This document shows positions 34,701 to 44,078 of a DNA stretch of 64,000 nt, in pieces. How positions within the stretch are numbered: the first letter of the stretch is position 1; each line of letters begins with the position of its first letter. Made by a program: the position numbers and the translations under genes. Source of the DNA: Pseudolabrys sp. FHR47. GTDB taxonomy: Bacteria; Pseudomonadota; Alphaproteobacteria; Rhizobiales; Xanthobacteraceae. Location of the stretch: positions 310,001 to 374,000 of the forward strand of contig NZ_CP039740.1 of NCBI RefSeq assembly GCF_005153485.1, written 5' to 3'. Under the pieces are notes generated by a model. The model was not told the DNA's origin. It was given only the letters and a program-made list of their open reading frames with translations, and did not search any database.

Positions 34701-35411
34701 ATGCTCGATATCAATACGACACTGCCTTCGGCCCTCACTTTGGCCGAGAACTGCGACGTCCGCATCAAGGGCGAGAGTGCCGACTATCGCAAAGCCCGCA
34801 CGGCGCTGCTTGCCGAGGAGATCGAACTGCGCCGCCACATCGAGCGCGTCGCCGAGATGCGCCGTGCATTGCCGCCCGGCGCCCCGATGAAGAACTATCG
34901 CTTCATCGGCGAAAGTGGTCCGACCGATCTCAACGCCATGTTCGGCGACAAGCAGACGCTCGTTGTCTACACTTACATGTACGGCCCGCAGCGCGAACGG
35001 CCCTGCCCAATGTGCACGTCGCTGCTGTCGGCATGGGACGGCGAGGCGCGTGACATCATGCAGAATGTCGCGCTCGCCATTACGGCCCGTTCGCCGATCG
35101 AACGGCTCATTTATTTCAAGAATGAGCGCGGCTGGCGCGACCTCAAGCTTTACTCCGATCCGTCCGGGGAGTTCAGCCGCGACTTCCATGCCATCGGTGA
35201 AAACGGCGGCGATGACGCCGGCCTCCATGTCTTCACGCGGCGCGATGGCACCTTGCGCCATTTCTGGAGTGCCGAGATGGATGGCTCTACCGCCGATCCG
35301 GGCCAGGACCCGCGCGGCGCGCCGGACCTGATGCCGCTCTGGACAGTGCTGGATTGCACGCCCGAAGGCCGCCGACCGGATTGGTATCCGAAACTCGACT
35401 ACGGCCGCTGA
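34701..35411 (+). CDS. DUF899 (thioredoxin-like) family protein
   Basis: A 236-residue protein of the DUF899 family. The family core YTYMYGPQRERPCPMCTSLL is present, with CPMC as a CXXC-type motif in a thioredoxin-like fold, followed by LKLYSDPSGEFSRDF and VFTRRDG. No reaction is established. The ATG at 34701 follows a strong AGGAGG by 6 nt; a GTG at 34698 is an alternative. It lies 39 nt after the VOC gene. Confidence 0.88.
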   Translation: MLDINTTLPSALTLAENCDVRIKGESADYRKARTALLAEEIELRRHIERVAEMRRALPPGAPMKNYRFIGESGPTDLNAMFGDKQTLVVYTYMYGPQRERPCPMCTSLLSAWDGEARDIMQNVALAITARSPIERLIYFKNERGWRDLKLYSDPSGEFSRDFHAIGENGGDDAGLHVFTRRDGTLRHFWSAEMDGSTADPGQDPRGAPDLMPLWTVLDCTPEGRRPDWYPKLDYGR

Positions 35412-35447
35412 GCCGGTCGACCTCAAGAATACGTCCAAGGAGGAAAC

Positions 35448-35948
35448 ATGGCTGTCGTCAAACAAAAGCTCGCGACCTGTTTGTGGTTCGACAAACAGGC
35501 CGAAGAAGCCGCGAAGTTCTATTGCTCGGTGTTCAAGAATTCGAAGATCGGCCGTACCGCCTATTACCCGGACACGGGTCAGGACATTCACGGCAAGCCG
35601 GCGAATTCGGTGCTGACAGTGGAGTTCGAGCTCGAAGGCATGCCGTTCATGGCGCTCAATGGCGGACCGCAGTTCAAGTTCAACGAGGCGGTCTCGCTGC
35701 AGATACCCTGCAAGACGCAGGATGAGATCGACTATTACTGGGCCGCGCTGACCGCCGATGGCGGTCAGGAAAGTCAATGCGGCTGGCTAAAGGACAAATA
35801 CGGTCTGTCCTGGCAGGTGTTCCCTGACTTCATGGGTGACATTCTGGCCGGTCCGGATCGCGCCGCGGCAAAGCGAGCCATGGACGCTTTCATGAAAATG
35901 AAGAAGTTCGACCTTGCGACGGTCAAGAAGGCCTACGAAGGCAGATAA
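35448..35948 (+). CDS. VOC family protein (PhnB-like), second copy
   Basis: A 166-residue PhnB-type VOC protein with KLATCLWFDKQAEEAAKFY at the start and the family-typical MPFMALNGGPQFKFNEAVSL and WFD...CGWLKDKYGLSWQ segments. It is more similar to the annotated 3-demethylubiquinone-methyltransferase-like VOC group than to the first VOC protein here, but that name is historical and does not prove a function. AAGGAGG lies 7 nt before the ATG. Confidence 0.88.
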   Translation: MAVVKQKLATCLWFDKQAEEAAKFYCSVFKNSKIGRTAYYPDTGQDIHGKPANSVLTVEFELEGMPFMALNGGPQFKFNEAVSLQIPCKTQDEIDYYWAALTADGGQESQCGWLKDKYGLSWQVFPDFMGDILAGPDRAAAKRAMDAFMKMKKFDLATVKKAYEGR

Positions 35949-35977
35949 CGAAAACGACAAGGAAAGAGGAAACGAGC

Positions 35978-36331
35978 ATGACCTACGTCGATGGATTCAT
36001 CGTGCCGGTGCCGAAGAAGAAGGTGGCGGCCTACAAGAAGATCGCCACGCTCGCCGGCAAGATCTGGATGGAGCACGGTGCGTTGTCTTACGTCGAAGCG
36101 GTGGCTGACGATGTCAAGCCGGGCAAGTGGACGTCGTTTCCGCAGAGCGTGAAGCTCAAGAAGGGCGAGGTCGTTATCTTCTCGTACATCACGTACAAGT
36201 CGCGCAAATCGCGCGATGTCGTCATGAAGAAGGTGATGTCCGACAAGCGATTGAAGATGGACATGTCGACAATGCCGTTCGACGGCAAGCGCATGATCTT
36301 CGGCGGCTTCAAGGCGATCGTGGAGAAATGA
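35978..36331 (+). CDS. DUF1428 family protein
   Basis: A 117-residue alpha-beta barrel-like protein with the DUF1428 signature: TYVDGFIVPVPKKKVAAYKK at the start, FPQSVKLKKGEVVIFSYI in the middle and MPFDGKRMIFGGFKAIVE at the end. Function unknown; frequently encoded with VOC and SRPBCC proteins. AAAGAGG lies about 8 nt before the ATG, and its stop overlaps the next ATG by 4 nt. Confidence 0.9.
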   Translation: MTYVDGFIVPVPKKKVAAYKKIATLAGKIWMEHGALSYVEAVADDVKPGKWTSFPQSVKLKKGEVVIFSYITYKSRKSRDVVMKKVMSDKRLKMDMSTMPFDGKRMIFGGFKAIVEK

Positions 36332-36873
36332 CCATGAAATTCGCTCTCCTCGTCGTGGCGGCGGTTCTTGTCGGGGCCGTCGCCGTCGTGCTCCTGCTCG
36401 CCGCGCGCAAGCCGGACAGTTTCGTCGTGCAGCGATCCACGATCATCAACGCGCCGGCGGACCGTATCTTTCCGCTCATCAACGACTATCGGCAGTGGAC
36501 GGCGTGGTCGCCTTACGAGACCAAGGATCCGCAGATGAAGCGTACGTTCGGACCGGCGACAGCGGGTAAGGGCGCGACTTACGCGTGGGATGGCGACAGC
36601 AAGGTTGGCGCCGGCAACATGACCATCGTGGAAAGCACGCCGCCGTCGAAAGTCGGCATCAGGCTCGTCATGACAAAGCCGATTGCCGCTGACAATGACG
36701 TGTCGTTCACGTTGACGCCGCAGGGCGCCGACACCAGCGTCACCTGGGCTATGCAGGGGACTGCGCCGTTTTTCGCCAAGGTCATCCATGTGTTCTTCAA
36801 CATGGACAAGATGGTCGGCGGCGACATGGAAGCCGGCCTGGCGAAGCTGAAGTCGGCGGCGGAGCGAAGTTAA
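36328..36873 (+). CDS. SRPBCC family protein with N-terminal membrane anchor
   Basis: A 181-residue protein: an N-terminal hydrophobic helix (about residues 4-27) followed by a polyketide-cyclase/START-like domain (VQRSTIINAPADRIFPLIND and onwards). The helix is followed by Ala-Arg-Lys, so it may stay as a membrane anchor rather than be cleaved. It overlaps DUF1428 by ATGA; a second ATG at 36334 has a GGAG 7 nt upstream. Last gene of the MarR-linked run. Confidence 0.87.
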   Translation: MTMKFALLVVAAVLVGAVAVVLLLAARKPDSFVVQRSTIINAPADRIFPLINDYRQWTAWSPYETKDPQMKRTFGPATAGKGATYAWDGDSKVGAGNMTIVESTPPSKVGIRLVMTKPIAADNDVSFTLTPQGADTSVTWAMQGTAPFFAKVIHVFFNMDKMVGGDMEAGLAKLKSAAERS

Positions 36874-36888
36874 GCGGTGCGTCAAACT

Positions 36889-36920
36889 CTCTTCCCTCTC
36901 CCTCAAGGGGAGAGGGGAAG
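36889..36920. repeat. Dispersed palindromic repeat, family B copy 2 (short)
   Basis: CTTCCCTCTCCCT and AGGGGAGAGGGGAAG face each other around CAAGG, a single short hairpin of the family seen at 16.7 kb. It lies between convergent SRPBCC and ubiB genes and could act as a shared terminator. Confidence 0.75.
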
Positions 36921-36941
36921 AAAGAAAATACCTGCGGATTA

Positions 36942-38513
36942 CTAAACCAGCATCCACAAAATCGCGCCGAGCAGCGCGGCAATGACCCACAGCGCCCAGG
37001 CGGTAGCGCGGTTGCGCCGCGCTTCCGCCTTGCCGATGGCCTCGACCGTCTCTGGCGCCAGTACCAGGCCGTTGCGCGTGATGTCGTCGATCTGATCGAG
37101 CACAGTGCCGGCGCGCAGCAGCAGCGACGGCACCTGCGCGGCGAAGGTGCCGAGCTTGCCGGCGCCGGCGACCGCGTCTTCCAGCTTGCCGATCGGGCCG
37201 AGGTTGCGCGAAATCCATTCGCGCACCACCGGGTCGGCCGTCTTCCACATGTCGAGCTTCGGATCGAATGTGCGCGCCACGCCCTCGACCACCACCATGG
37301 TCTTCTGCAGCAGGATCAGCTCCGGCCGCGTGCGCATGTCGAAAATGCCGGTGACCTCGAACAGCAGCGTCAGCAGCTTCGCCATCGAGATGTCTTCGGC
37401 CGTCCGGTTGTGAATCGGCTCGCCGATGGCGCGGATCGCCTGCGCGAAGGCCTCGACCGAATGATGCCGCGGCACATAGCCGGCATCGAAATGCACCTGC
37501 GCGACGCGCATGTAATCGCGGGTGATGAAGCCGAACAAAATTTCGGCGAGGAAACGGCGCTCCTTGGGGCCTAGCCGGCCCATGATGCCGAAATCGACCG
37601 CGACCAGCCTTCCATCGTCGTCGACGAACAGATTGCCCGGATGCATGTCGGCGTGAAAGAAGCCGTCGCGCAGCGCATGGCGCAGGAAACTCTGGATCAC
37701 GATGCGGCCGAGCGCCGGCAGGTCGAAACCCTTGGCCTCCAGCCCGGCGCGGTCGTTGAGCTTGGTGCCGCCGACCCACTCCATGGTCAGGACTTCGCGC
37801 GCGGTGCGGTCCCAGTCGATGCCGGGCACGCGGAAGTCCGGATCGTCCTTGGTGTTCTCCGCCATCTCCGATAGCGCCGCGGCCTCGAGGCGGAAATCCA
37901 TCTCCAGCCGCACCGAGCGGTCGAGCGTGTTGACGACTTCGACAAAGCGCAGGCGCTGCGCTTCAGGCGACAAAGCTTCGGCATTGCGCGCGGCGAAATA
38001 GAAAGCGTCGAGATCGACGCGGAAGCGCCGTTCGACGCCGGGGCGCAGGATCTTCACCGCGACCGGCTTGCGCACGCCATCGACATCGACTTCGGCGCGA
38101 TGCACCTGCGCGATCGAGGCCGCCGCCACCGAGGGACCGAAGCTCGCATAGGCACTTGTGAGCGGCCGTTCCAGCGCTTCCGCGACCACGGCCTCCGCTT
38201 CGGCCTGCGGAAACGCCGGCATCTTGTCTTGCAACGATTCAAGATCGCGCGCGATCACGGTGCCGACGACGTCCGGCCGCGTCGCCAGGAACTGACCGAG
38301 CTTGACGTAAGTCGGGCCGAGGCGGCGCAGCGCCGCGGCGAGCCGGCTCTCGCCGTTGCGCGATGAGCGCCGCTCGATCAGCCGCGCCAGCGCGATGCCG
38401 GTGCGCGCCGGCATCGGCAGCGGCCGCGTATCGACGAGGCCGAATACACCTTCGCGCGCGAACACATAGCCGGCGCGGGACAGACGAATGAGGTGGGAAA
38501 CGGCCGAGATCAC
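36942..38513 (-). CDS. ubiB: UbiB family protein (ubiquinone biosynthesis ATPase)
   Basis: Membrane-bound atypical kinase-like ATPase needed for ubiquinone synthesis. The 523 residues include the family KxGQ motif in [13 protein letters not shown] (about 70), the Ala-rich nucleotide loop [13 protein letters not shown] (about 131), [20 protein letters not shown] (about 283) and VDFGIMGRL. Two C-terminal membrane helices end the protein. It starts with GTG in a GTGA overlap with ubiE. Confidence 0.94.
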   Translation of the reverse strand: MISAVSHLIRLSRAGYVFAREGVFGLVDTRPLPMPARTGIALARLIERRSSRNGESRLAAALRRLGPTYVKLGQFLATRPDVVGTVIARDLESLQDKMPAFPQAEAEAVVAEALERPLTSAYASFGPSVAAASIAQVHRAEVDVDGVRKPVAVKILRPGVERRFRVDLDAFYFAARNAEALSPEAQRLRFVEVVNTLDRSVRLEMDFRLEAAALSEMAENTKDDPDFRVPGIDWDRTAREVLTMEWVGGTKLNDRAGLEAKGFDLPALGRIVIQSFLRHALRDGFFHADMHPGNLFVDDDGRLVAVDFGIMGRLGPKERRFLAEILFGFITRDYMRVAQVHFDAGYVPRHHSVEAFAQAIRAIGEPIHNRTAEDISMAKLLTLLFEVTGIFDMRTRPELILLQKTMVVVEGVARTFDPKLDMWKTADPVVREWISRNLGPIGKLEDAVAGAGKLGTFAAQVPSLLLRAGTVLDQIDDITRNGLVLAPETVEAIGKAEARRNRATAWALWVIAALLGAILWMLV

Positions 38514-39280
38514 AATTTCCAGCCCGAATGCATCGCCACCACGCCGCCGGTCATCGGCGTGAACGAGACGCGGCGGAAACCGGCGTCGGTGATCATTTGC
38601 GCGAAGACCTTGGGCTTGGGAAACTTGCGGATCGACTCAACGAGGTACTGATAGGCCTCGCGGTCGCCGGTGACGCGCTCGCCGACGCGCGGGATCACCT
38701 GGAAAGAGTAAAGCTCGTAGAGCTTGTCGAGACCGGGCACATCGACCGACGAGAATTCGAGGCAGAGGAAGCGGCCGCCGTATTTCAAGACGCGATGCGC
38801 CTCGCGCAGTGCTTTGTCGATGCGCGGCACGTTGCGGATACCGAAAGCAATGGTGACGCAGTCGAAGCTCTTGTCGGCATAGGGCAGCTCCTCGGCATTG
38901 CCCTGCTCGAAGGTCACCTGCCCGTCGAGGCCGCGCTTTTCGGCGCGCTCGCGGCCCACGGCGAGCATCTCGGCATTGATGTCGCAGACGGTGACGCGGG
39001 TGCCGAAGCCACCGGCCTCGGCCACGCGGAAGGCGACATCGCCGGTGCCGCCGGCAAGATCGAGCAGCGCGAAATCGCGGTCGCCTTTGGGCGGATTGAC
39101 CGCCGTCACCAGCGCGTCCTTCCAGGCCCTATGCAGTCCCCCGGACATCAGGTCGTTCATCAGGTCGTAGCGCTTGGCCACCGAGTGGAACACGTCGTCG
39201 ACCAGCCCCTGCTTCTCGGTGAGGGGCACGTCGCGGTAGCCGAAATGCGTCTCTTGGTGCGGTTCTTGAGCCTTGCTCAT
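38510..39280 (-). CDS. ubiE: Demethylmenaquinone/ubiquinone C-methyltransferase
   Basis: SAM-dependent C-methyltransferase of ubiquinone synthesis. The 256-residue protein has the UbiE signatures [18 protein letters not shown], the SAM-binding [15 protein letters not shown] and [21 protein letters not shown] at 39280 is used, with AAAGGA about 10 nt upstream; the frame continues to 39310 without a good start. Pair ubiE-ubiB sits divergently from mutM, as in many Hyphomicrobiales. Confidence 0.95.
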   Translation of the reverse strand: MSKAQEPHQETHFGYRDVPLTEKQGLVDDVFHSVAKRYDLMNDLMSGGLHRAWKDALVTAVNPPKGDRDFALLDLAGGTGDVAFRVAEAGGFGTRVTVCDINAEMLAVGRERAEKRGLDGQVTFEQGNAEELPYADKSFDCVTIAFGIRNVPRIDKALREAHRVLKYGGRFLCLEFSSVDVPGLDKLYELYSFQVIPRVGERVTGDREAYQYLVESIRKFPKPKVFAQMITDAGFRRVSFTPMTGGVVAMHSGWKL

Positions 39281-39359
39281 CAGCCAATAATCCTTTGCGG
39301 GCAGGACCATAGCGCGCCGGGCCGCGGCACGCTATCTATCACGCCCGGAGCGGTAAACC

Positions 39360-40226
39360 ATGCCCGAATTGCCCGAAGTCGAGACGGTACGCAGGGGCCT
39401 TGCCCCCGCCATGGAAGGCGCGCGCATCGACAAGGTCGAGGTACGGCATCGCGGCCTGCGCTGGCCGATCGCCAAGGACTTCGAGAAGCGCATCGAGGGC
39501 CAGACGGTCGAGGGCCTCGGCCGCCGCGCCAAATATCTCACCGCCGACCTGTCGTCCGGCGACGTGCTGGTCATGCATCTGGGCATGTCGGGCTCGTTCC
39601 GCGTCGGACATGAATCGCGGCCGGGCGTCTACTATCACGAGAAATCCAAGAGCGCGGCGCACGATCATGTCGTCTTCCATCTGTCGAATGGCGAGATCGT
39701 CACCTTCAACGATCCACGCCGCTTCGGCTCCATGAAGCTGGTGCCGCGCGCCAAACTCGAATCCGAGCCGCTCTTGAAAAGCATCGGCCCCGAGCCGCTC
39801 GGCAATGAATTCGACGCGGCGATGCTCGCCGCCGCCTGTCAGGCCAAGAAGACATCGCTGAAGGCCGCGCTGCTCGACCAGCGCGTCGTCGCTGGGCTGG
39901 GCAACATCTATGTCTGCGAGGCTTTGTACCGCGCGCATCTGTCGCCGAAGCGGCTGGCCTCGACGATCGCCGATCGTCACGGCAGACCGAACGAGCGCGC
40001 CATCGCGCTGGTCGTGGCCATCAAGGCGGTATTGAACGACGCCATCAAGGCCGGCGGCTCGTCGCTGCGCGACCACCGCCGCGCCGACGGTTCGCTCGGC
40101 GATTTCCAGCACAATTTTCTGGTCTACGACCGCGAAGGGCAGAAGTGCCCGGACGGCAAGGGCACGGTGAAACGCATCGTGCAGAACGGTCGCTCGACGT
40201 TCTATTGTCCGTCGTGTCAGAAGTGA
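39360..40226 (+). CDS. mutM: Formamidopyrimidine-DNA glycosylase
   Basis: Base-excision repair enzyme that removes 8-oxoguanine. The N-terminal catalytic [10 protein letters not shown] (Pro2, Glu3), Lys58 in GRRAKYL, and the H2TH region [15 protein letters not shown] are intact, as is the zinc-finger Arg in NGRSTF. The C-terminal zinc finger has only three Cys: Cys263, Cys283 and Cys286; the expected second Cys is missing (CPDGKGT in place of CPxxxCxG). Length 288 residues. It may still fold, but metal binding is doubtful. Confidence 0.93.
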   Translation: MPELPEVETVRRGLAPAMEGARIDKVEVRHRGLRWPIAKDFEKRIEGQTVEGLGRRAKYLTADLSSGDVLVMHLGMSGSFRVGHESRPGVYYHEKSKSAAHDHVVFHLSNGEIVTFNDPRRFGSMKLVPRAKLESEPLLKSIGPEPLGNEFDAAMLAAACQAKKTSLKAALLDQRVVAGLGNIYVCEALYRAHLSPKRLASTIADRHGRPNERAIALVVAIKAVLNDAIKAGGSSLRDHRRADGSLGDFQHNFLVYDREGQKCPDGKGTVKRIVQNGRSTFYCPSCQK

Positions 40227-40240
40227 CGAGCCTATTGGCT

Positions 40241-40330
40241 CGTCATGCCCGGGCTTGTCCCGGGCATCCACGTCTGGCTTTAATGTCGCAAAGACGTGGA
40301 TGGCCGGCATGAAGCCGGCCATGACGACCG
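40241..40330. repeat. Dispersed palindromic repeat, family A variant
   Basis: CGTCATGCCCGGGCTTGTCC with CGGGCATCCACGTCT on the left; AGACGTGGATGGCCGGCATG with AAGCCGGCCATGACG on the right. The outer CGTCAT/ATGACG and inner ATCCACGTC/GACGTGGAT pairs are inverted. The same variant recurs at about 50.1 kb. Confidence 0.8.
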
Positions 40331-40351
40331 CAAATGCCGGGGACAATTGAA

Positions 40352-41125
40352 ATGGCTTACGAAAACATCATCGTCGACACCAAGGGCCGCGTCGGCGTCA
40401 TCACGCTCAACCGCCCCAATGCGCTCAACGCGCTTAACCGCGCGCTGATGGGCGAACTCAATCAGGCGGTCATCGACTTCCAGAACAACGACGCCATCGG
40501 ATGTCTGCTGATCACCGGCAGCGACAAGGCTTTCGCCGCCGGCGCCGACATCAAGGAGATGGCGGACAAGTCCTTCATCGAGGCCTATCTCGGCAATTTC
40601 GCCGCCGACTGGCATGCGCCGACCAAGACCCGCAAGCCGGTGGTCGCCGCGGTCGCCGGCTTTGCGCTCGGCGGCGGCTGCGAACTCGCCATGCTGTGCG
40701 ATCTCATCATCGCCGCCGACACCGCCAAGTTCGGCCAGCCCGAGATCAAGCTCGGCGTCATTCCCGGCATCGGCGGCACGCAGCGCCTCGCGCGCGCCAT
40801 TGGCAAGGCCAAGGCGATGGACCTCGTCCTCACCGGCCGCATGATGGATGCCGCCGAGGCCGAGCGCTCCGGTCTCGTCGCCCGCATCGTGCCCGCGGCG
40901 CAATTGATGGACGAAGCGATGAAAGCGGCCGAGACCATTGCCGGCATGTCGCTGCCGTCGGTGCTGGCAGCCAAGGAATCGGTCGATGCCGCCTTCGAGA
41001 CGTCGCTCGCCGAAGGCCTGCGCTTCGAGCGCCGCATCTTCCACGCGCTGTTCGCCACCGAAGATCAGAAGGAAGGCATGAAAGCCTTCGTCGAGAAGCG
41101 CAAGCCGGTGTGGAAGAATAAGTAG
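40352..41125 (+). CDS. Enoyl-CoA hydratase
   Basis: Adds water across the double bond of 2-enoyl-CoA in fatty acid beta-oxidation. The 257-residue crotonase has both catalytic acids, Glu111 in GGGCELAML and Glu131 in [11 protein letters not shown], and the oxyanion-hole AAGADIKEM. It resembles short-chain enoyl-CoA hydratases (mitochondrial ECHS1 type). ATG at 40352 is used; the ATG at 40334 belongs to the repeat flank. Confidence 0.93.
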   Translation: MAYENIIVDTKGRVGVITLNRPNALNALNRALMGELNQAVIDFQNNDAIGCLLITGSDKAFAAGADIKEMADKSFIEAYLGNFAADWHAPTKTRKPVVAAVAGFALGGGCELAMLCDLIIAADTAKFGQPEIKLGVIPGIGGTQRLARAIGKAKAMDLVLTGRMMDAAEAERSGLVARIVPAAQLMDEAMKAAETIAGMSLPSVLAAKESVDAAFETSLAEGLRFERRIFHALFATEDQKEGMKAFVEKRKPVWKNK

Positions 41126-41138
41126 CTCGCAGAAATGT

Positions 41139-41273
41139 TGGTCGTCCCCGCGAAGGCGGGGACCCATAGTCTCCGACGACGCTATGGCGCAGTACGTTCG
41201 ATGAAATTCCTTAGCCTGCGCTCTTGATCGAGACGGCAGGGGATATGGGTCCCCGCCTTCGCGGGGACGACCA
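41139..41273. repeat. Dispersed palindromic repeat, family A, perfect 30-bp arms
   Basis: The left arm (41139-41168, starting TGGTCGTCCCCGCGAAGGCG) and the right arm (41244-41273, ending CGCGGGGACGACCA) are exact reverse complements over 30 nt with a 75-nt loop. It sits between convergent genes and could terminate both. Confidence 0.9.
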
Positions 41274-41276
41274 TAG

Positions 41277-42986
41277 TCACTTCCTCACACAAATCACCCG
41301 CACCACCGCCTCGCGCGGGTCGGTGACGGAAGCCACCGGCTGCGCCACTTTCTGCGCATCGAGGAAGGCGCGGATCGCATCGGCGCGCACAAGGCGTACC
41401 GGCGGCACCGCCGGCGCTATGCTGGCGAGCACGGCGTTGCGCATTTCGGTGAGTCCGACGAACCGGCCATTGGCATCGATCGCCGCCGCGCCCGAAAAGC
41501 CCGCCATAGGTACCGAGTCGCGCAAGTCAAGCGCGGCGCCGGTCAGCTTCGCCTTGATCTCCGTGAGCGTCGCGCGGCCGTTATTTGCGCGCGGATCGGG
41601 AATGCCGGCGATGGTGACGTCGCCCTTCGCCGCCGTGGTATGGCGCGGCAGCGCCAGCGGCGTCATGTGGCGCGCGCCATAGACGCGCAGCAGCGCCAGC
41701 CCCTTGTCCTTGTCCTCGGCGATGCGCTCCGCATCGCCGAATCCGTTGGCGACGATGACCTGGCAGCCTTGCGTCAGCCGCGCATCAGTGACGATGTGAC
41801 CCTGCGCGCTGACGATGAGCCCGGTGCCGTACTCAACCGACTTCGCCAAGGTCGCGAACGGCGCGGCGCGCTGCGGAAAGGGCGAGAAGGCCGAGGCCAT
41901 CGCCACCATCACCGGCGCGACGATGCCTTCCATCGCCTGATCGTACAGCATGGTGAAGCCGCGCACCTCGCCATTGCGGATCTGGGCGCGCACCGAAAAT
42001 TTCTTCAGGCCCTGCAGGCCGTTGATGAAGAAACTGTCGTCGCGCAGGATGCTGTATTCAACCTTGCGCGTCGCAGGTTCCTGCTTCTCACGTTCGAACA
42101 GCGCCGACAGTTTCTGGCCCGGCTCGACATAACGGAACGTCTCGACCTGCACGTCGCCATAACGCGACGACCAGTGCGTGCCACGCTTTCCTTCGCGCGC
42201 CAGCGGCACCATCTTGGTGGGCAGGCCGATGCGGATGCCGGTCGCCGGATCGACCACGACGTTCCAGCCGAACTCGTCCTGATAGGTTCGTGCCGCGCCG
42301 ACGAGCTCATGGCGCTCGCGGTCCGTCAGCGTGCCGGTGACCTTGTAGTTCTTGCGCTTCTGGAAATTCTTGATGGCAACGGCGAGCGGATCGTCGCCGT
42401 TCTCGGCGGCGCCGGTGAAGTCGCCCGACCACAGCAGCGCCGCCTGGATCAGCAGACGTTCGTCGGCGGCGTTGCCGTAAAGTGTGTCGCCTTCTGCTGC
42501 GGCTTCTCTTGCGGGGTTGGTGGGCTTGGCATCGGGCAACGCCGCGGCGTCCGGGCCTGGCGCAATAGCCACGACCTCGGCCGCAGCCGGCGTTTTCAGA
42601 ACTTCCGGTTTTGGTCGCGGTATAGCCGTCGCTGCCGGTGCGTCGCTTTTATCCGGGGCTTTCGCCTCCGGCGTTTTGGTATCCGGCGTGAGGGCGGCCG
42701 ATGTCTTCAGCGCTTCGGGTTTCGGTTGCGGCAAAGGGCTCGCTGGCGGTGCGACGCCGGCCTGCTTGTCGGCCGGCTTGTCCGCGGACTTATCGGTGGA
42801 CTTGCCCGACGGTTTGGCCGTCTTGGCCTGAGCAGGTTTGTCGGCGTGCGCGGGCGCGGCGTCTTCGACCGGATAGGGCGCGGAATCGGGACCGCCCGGC
42901 TGCGCGGCGGCCGAGCCGGTGCCCATGCCGCTGGCAAGCGCCAGCGCCACCGTCACCGCCAAAATGGGTCCGAAACGCATCGCCAT
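41277..42986 (-). CDS. Secreted trypsin-like protein with degenerate catalytic triad
   Basis: A 569-residue exported protein: signal peptide (about 1-29), a Pro/Ala/Lys-rich low-complexity region (30-160) with repeated PKPE(A/V)LKT units, a region resembling a peptidoglycan-binding repeat (about 178-235), and a C-terminal chymotrypsin/HtrA-like barrel from about 385. In the barrel the His position reads Arg403 (TDARL in place of TNxHV), the Asp position Gly429 (GLALL), while Ser498 remains in GFSGAAA. Proteolysis is therefore unlikely; it may bind peptides or cell-wall material. One gene, no operon partners. Confidence 0.82.
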   Translation of the reverse strand: MAMRFGPILAVTVALALASGMGTGSAAAQPGGPDSAPYPVEDAAPAHADKPAQAKTAKPSGKSTDKSADKPADKQAGVAPPASPLPQPKPEALKTSAALTPDTKTPEAKAPDKSDAPAATAIPRPKPEVLKTPAAAEVVAIAPGPDAAALPDAKPTNPAREAAAEGDTLYGNAADERLLIQAALLWSGDFTGAAENGDDPLAVAIKNFQKRKNYKVTGTLTDRERHELVGAARTYQDEFGWNVVVDPATGIRIGLPTKMVPLAREGKRGTHWSSRYGDVQVETFRYVEPGQKLSALFEREKQEPATRKVEYSILRDDSFFINGLQGLKKFSVRAQIRNGEVRGFTMLYDQAMEGIVAPVMVAMASAFSPFPQRAAPFATLAKSVEYGTGLIVSAQGHIVTDARLTQGCQVIVANGFGDAERIAEDKDKGLALLRVYGARHMTPLALPRHTTAAKGDVTIAGIPDPRANNGRATLTEIKAKLTGAALDLRDSVPMAGFSGAAAIDANGRFVGLTEMRNAVLASIAPAVPPVRLVRADAIRAFLDAQKVAQPVASVTDPREAVVRVICVRK

Positions 42987-43103
42987 TTACTCAATACTAA
43001 CCAATCGGGTCACCTTAGCCGAACAGGATGGGGGTGCAACCGCCGGCCGAAAATTGCATTAACCGGCTCGTTTCGACGCGTTTGAGTGTTAAATTGACGG
43101 CAA

Positions 43104-43910
43104 ATGACAGCCACCCCCCCGCTCAGCCGCGACGAACTCGAACGTTACGCCCGCCACATCGTCATGCGCGAGGTGGGCGGCCCGGGTCAGGCGAAGCTGA
43201 AGGCCGCCCGTGTCCTGGTGGTGGGTGCCGGTGGGCTCGGCGCGCCGCTGCTCCTCTATCTCGCCGCCGCCGGCGTCGGCACCATCGGCATCGTCGACGA
43301 CGACGCAGTGGCGCTGTCCAACCTGCAGCGTCAGGTCATCTTCGGCACAGACGATATTGGCGCGTCCAAGGCCGAGCGCGCAGCGCAGGCGATTACCCGT
43401 CTCAATCCGCATGTGAAAGTCGAGGTGCACAACGAGCGCCTCAATGCCGGCAACGCGCTGCCGTTGATCGAGAGTTACGACATCGTCGCCGACGGCTCCG
43501 ACAATTTCGAGACGCGCTATCTGGTGTCCGACACGTGTTACGTTGCGAAGAAGCCGCTCGTTACCGCCGCGCTCGGCGTATTCGATGCGTCGCTGACGAC
43601 GATCCGCGCGCATGAGCGGCGCACCGACGGCGTGCCCAACCCGACCTATCGCTGTCTGTTTCCCGAGCCGCCGCCCGCCGGCACGATCCCGACCTGTTCG
43701 GAAGCCGGGATTCTCGGTGCGCTGCCCGGCATTCTCGGCTCGATGATGGCGCTCGAGGTGATCCGCGAGATCGTCGGCTTCGGCGAAGGGCTCGTCGGCC
43801 GCTTGCTGATGATCGACGCGCGCTCGATGCGCTTCGAAACGCTCGATTACGCCTGGGACAAGGACAATCCGCTCAGCGGTTCGGCCGCATCTTCGCGACT
43901 TCGTGGTTGA
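43104..43910 (+). CDS. MoeB/ThiF-type adenylyltransferase (HesA/MoeB/ThiF family)
   Basis: E1-like enzyme that adenylates the C-terminus of a ubiquitin-like sulfur carrier (MoaD or ThiS). The 268 residues contain the nucleotide motif VVGAGGLGAPLLLYLAAAG (39-57), the family NLQRQVIF and the catalytic-Cys region IPTCSEAG (Cys198). The two CxxC zinc pairs of E. coli MoeB are missing (TYRC and no C-terminal CxxC), as in other alphaproteobacterial members I recall. MoeB is the likeliest role; ThiF is possible. Confidence 0.87.
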   Translation: MTATPPLSRDELERYARHIVMREVGGPGQAKLKAARVLVVGAGGLGAPLLLYLAAAGVGTIGIVDDDAVALSNLQRQVIFGTDDIGASKAERAAQAITRLNPHVKVEVHNERLNAGNALPLIESYDIVADGSDNFETRYLVSDTCYVAKKPLVTAALGVFDASLTTIRAHERRTDGVPNPTYRCLFPEPPPAGTIPTCSEAGILGALPGILGSMMALEVIREIVGFGEGLVGRLLMIDARSMRFETLDYAWDKDNPLSGSAASSRLRG

Positions 43911-44045
43911 TCGGCATTAACGCGGCTGCGCGTTATCTGCTTGGCATCCCTTATCGCTAACCGATCTTAACGTGTCCGTTGCCATCCGCTTAACGGCGGC
44001 CCAGCATTTTTCGGTCAAACTGAACTCAATTCCGGTGGAGCTTTT

Positions 44046-44063
44046 ATGTATCCGAACCGGTGA
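44046..44063 (+). other. Five-codon upstream ORF (MYPNR) with strong SD
   Basis: ATG TAT CCG AAC CGG TGA follows GGTGGAG (44034-44040) by 5 nt, the best ribosome-binding site in the neighbourhood. Its stop lies 15 nt before the ATG of the zinc-ribbon gene, which has no SD of its own, so reinitiation after the short ORF may control that gene. Confidence 0.45.
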
Positions 44064-44078
44064 GTTGGGTTCAGTGCC

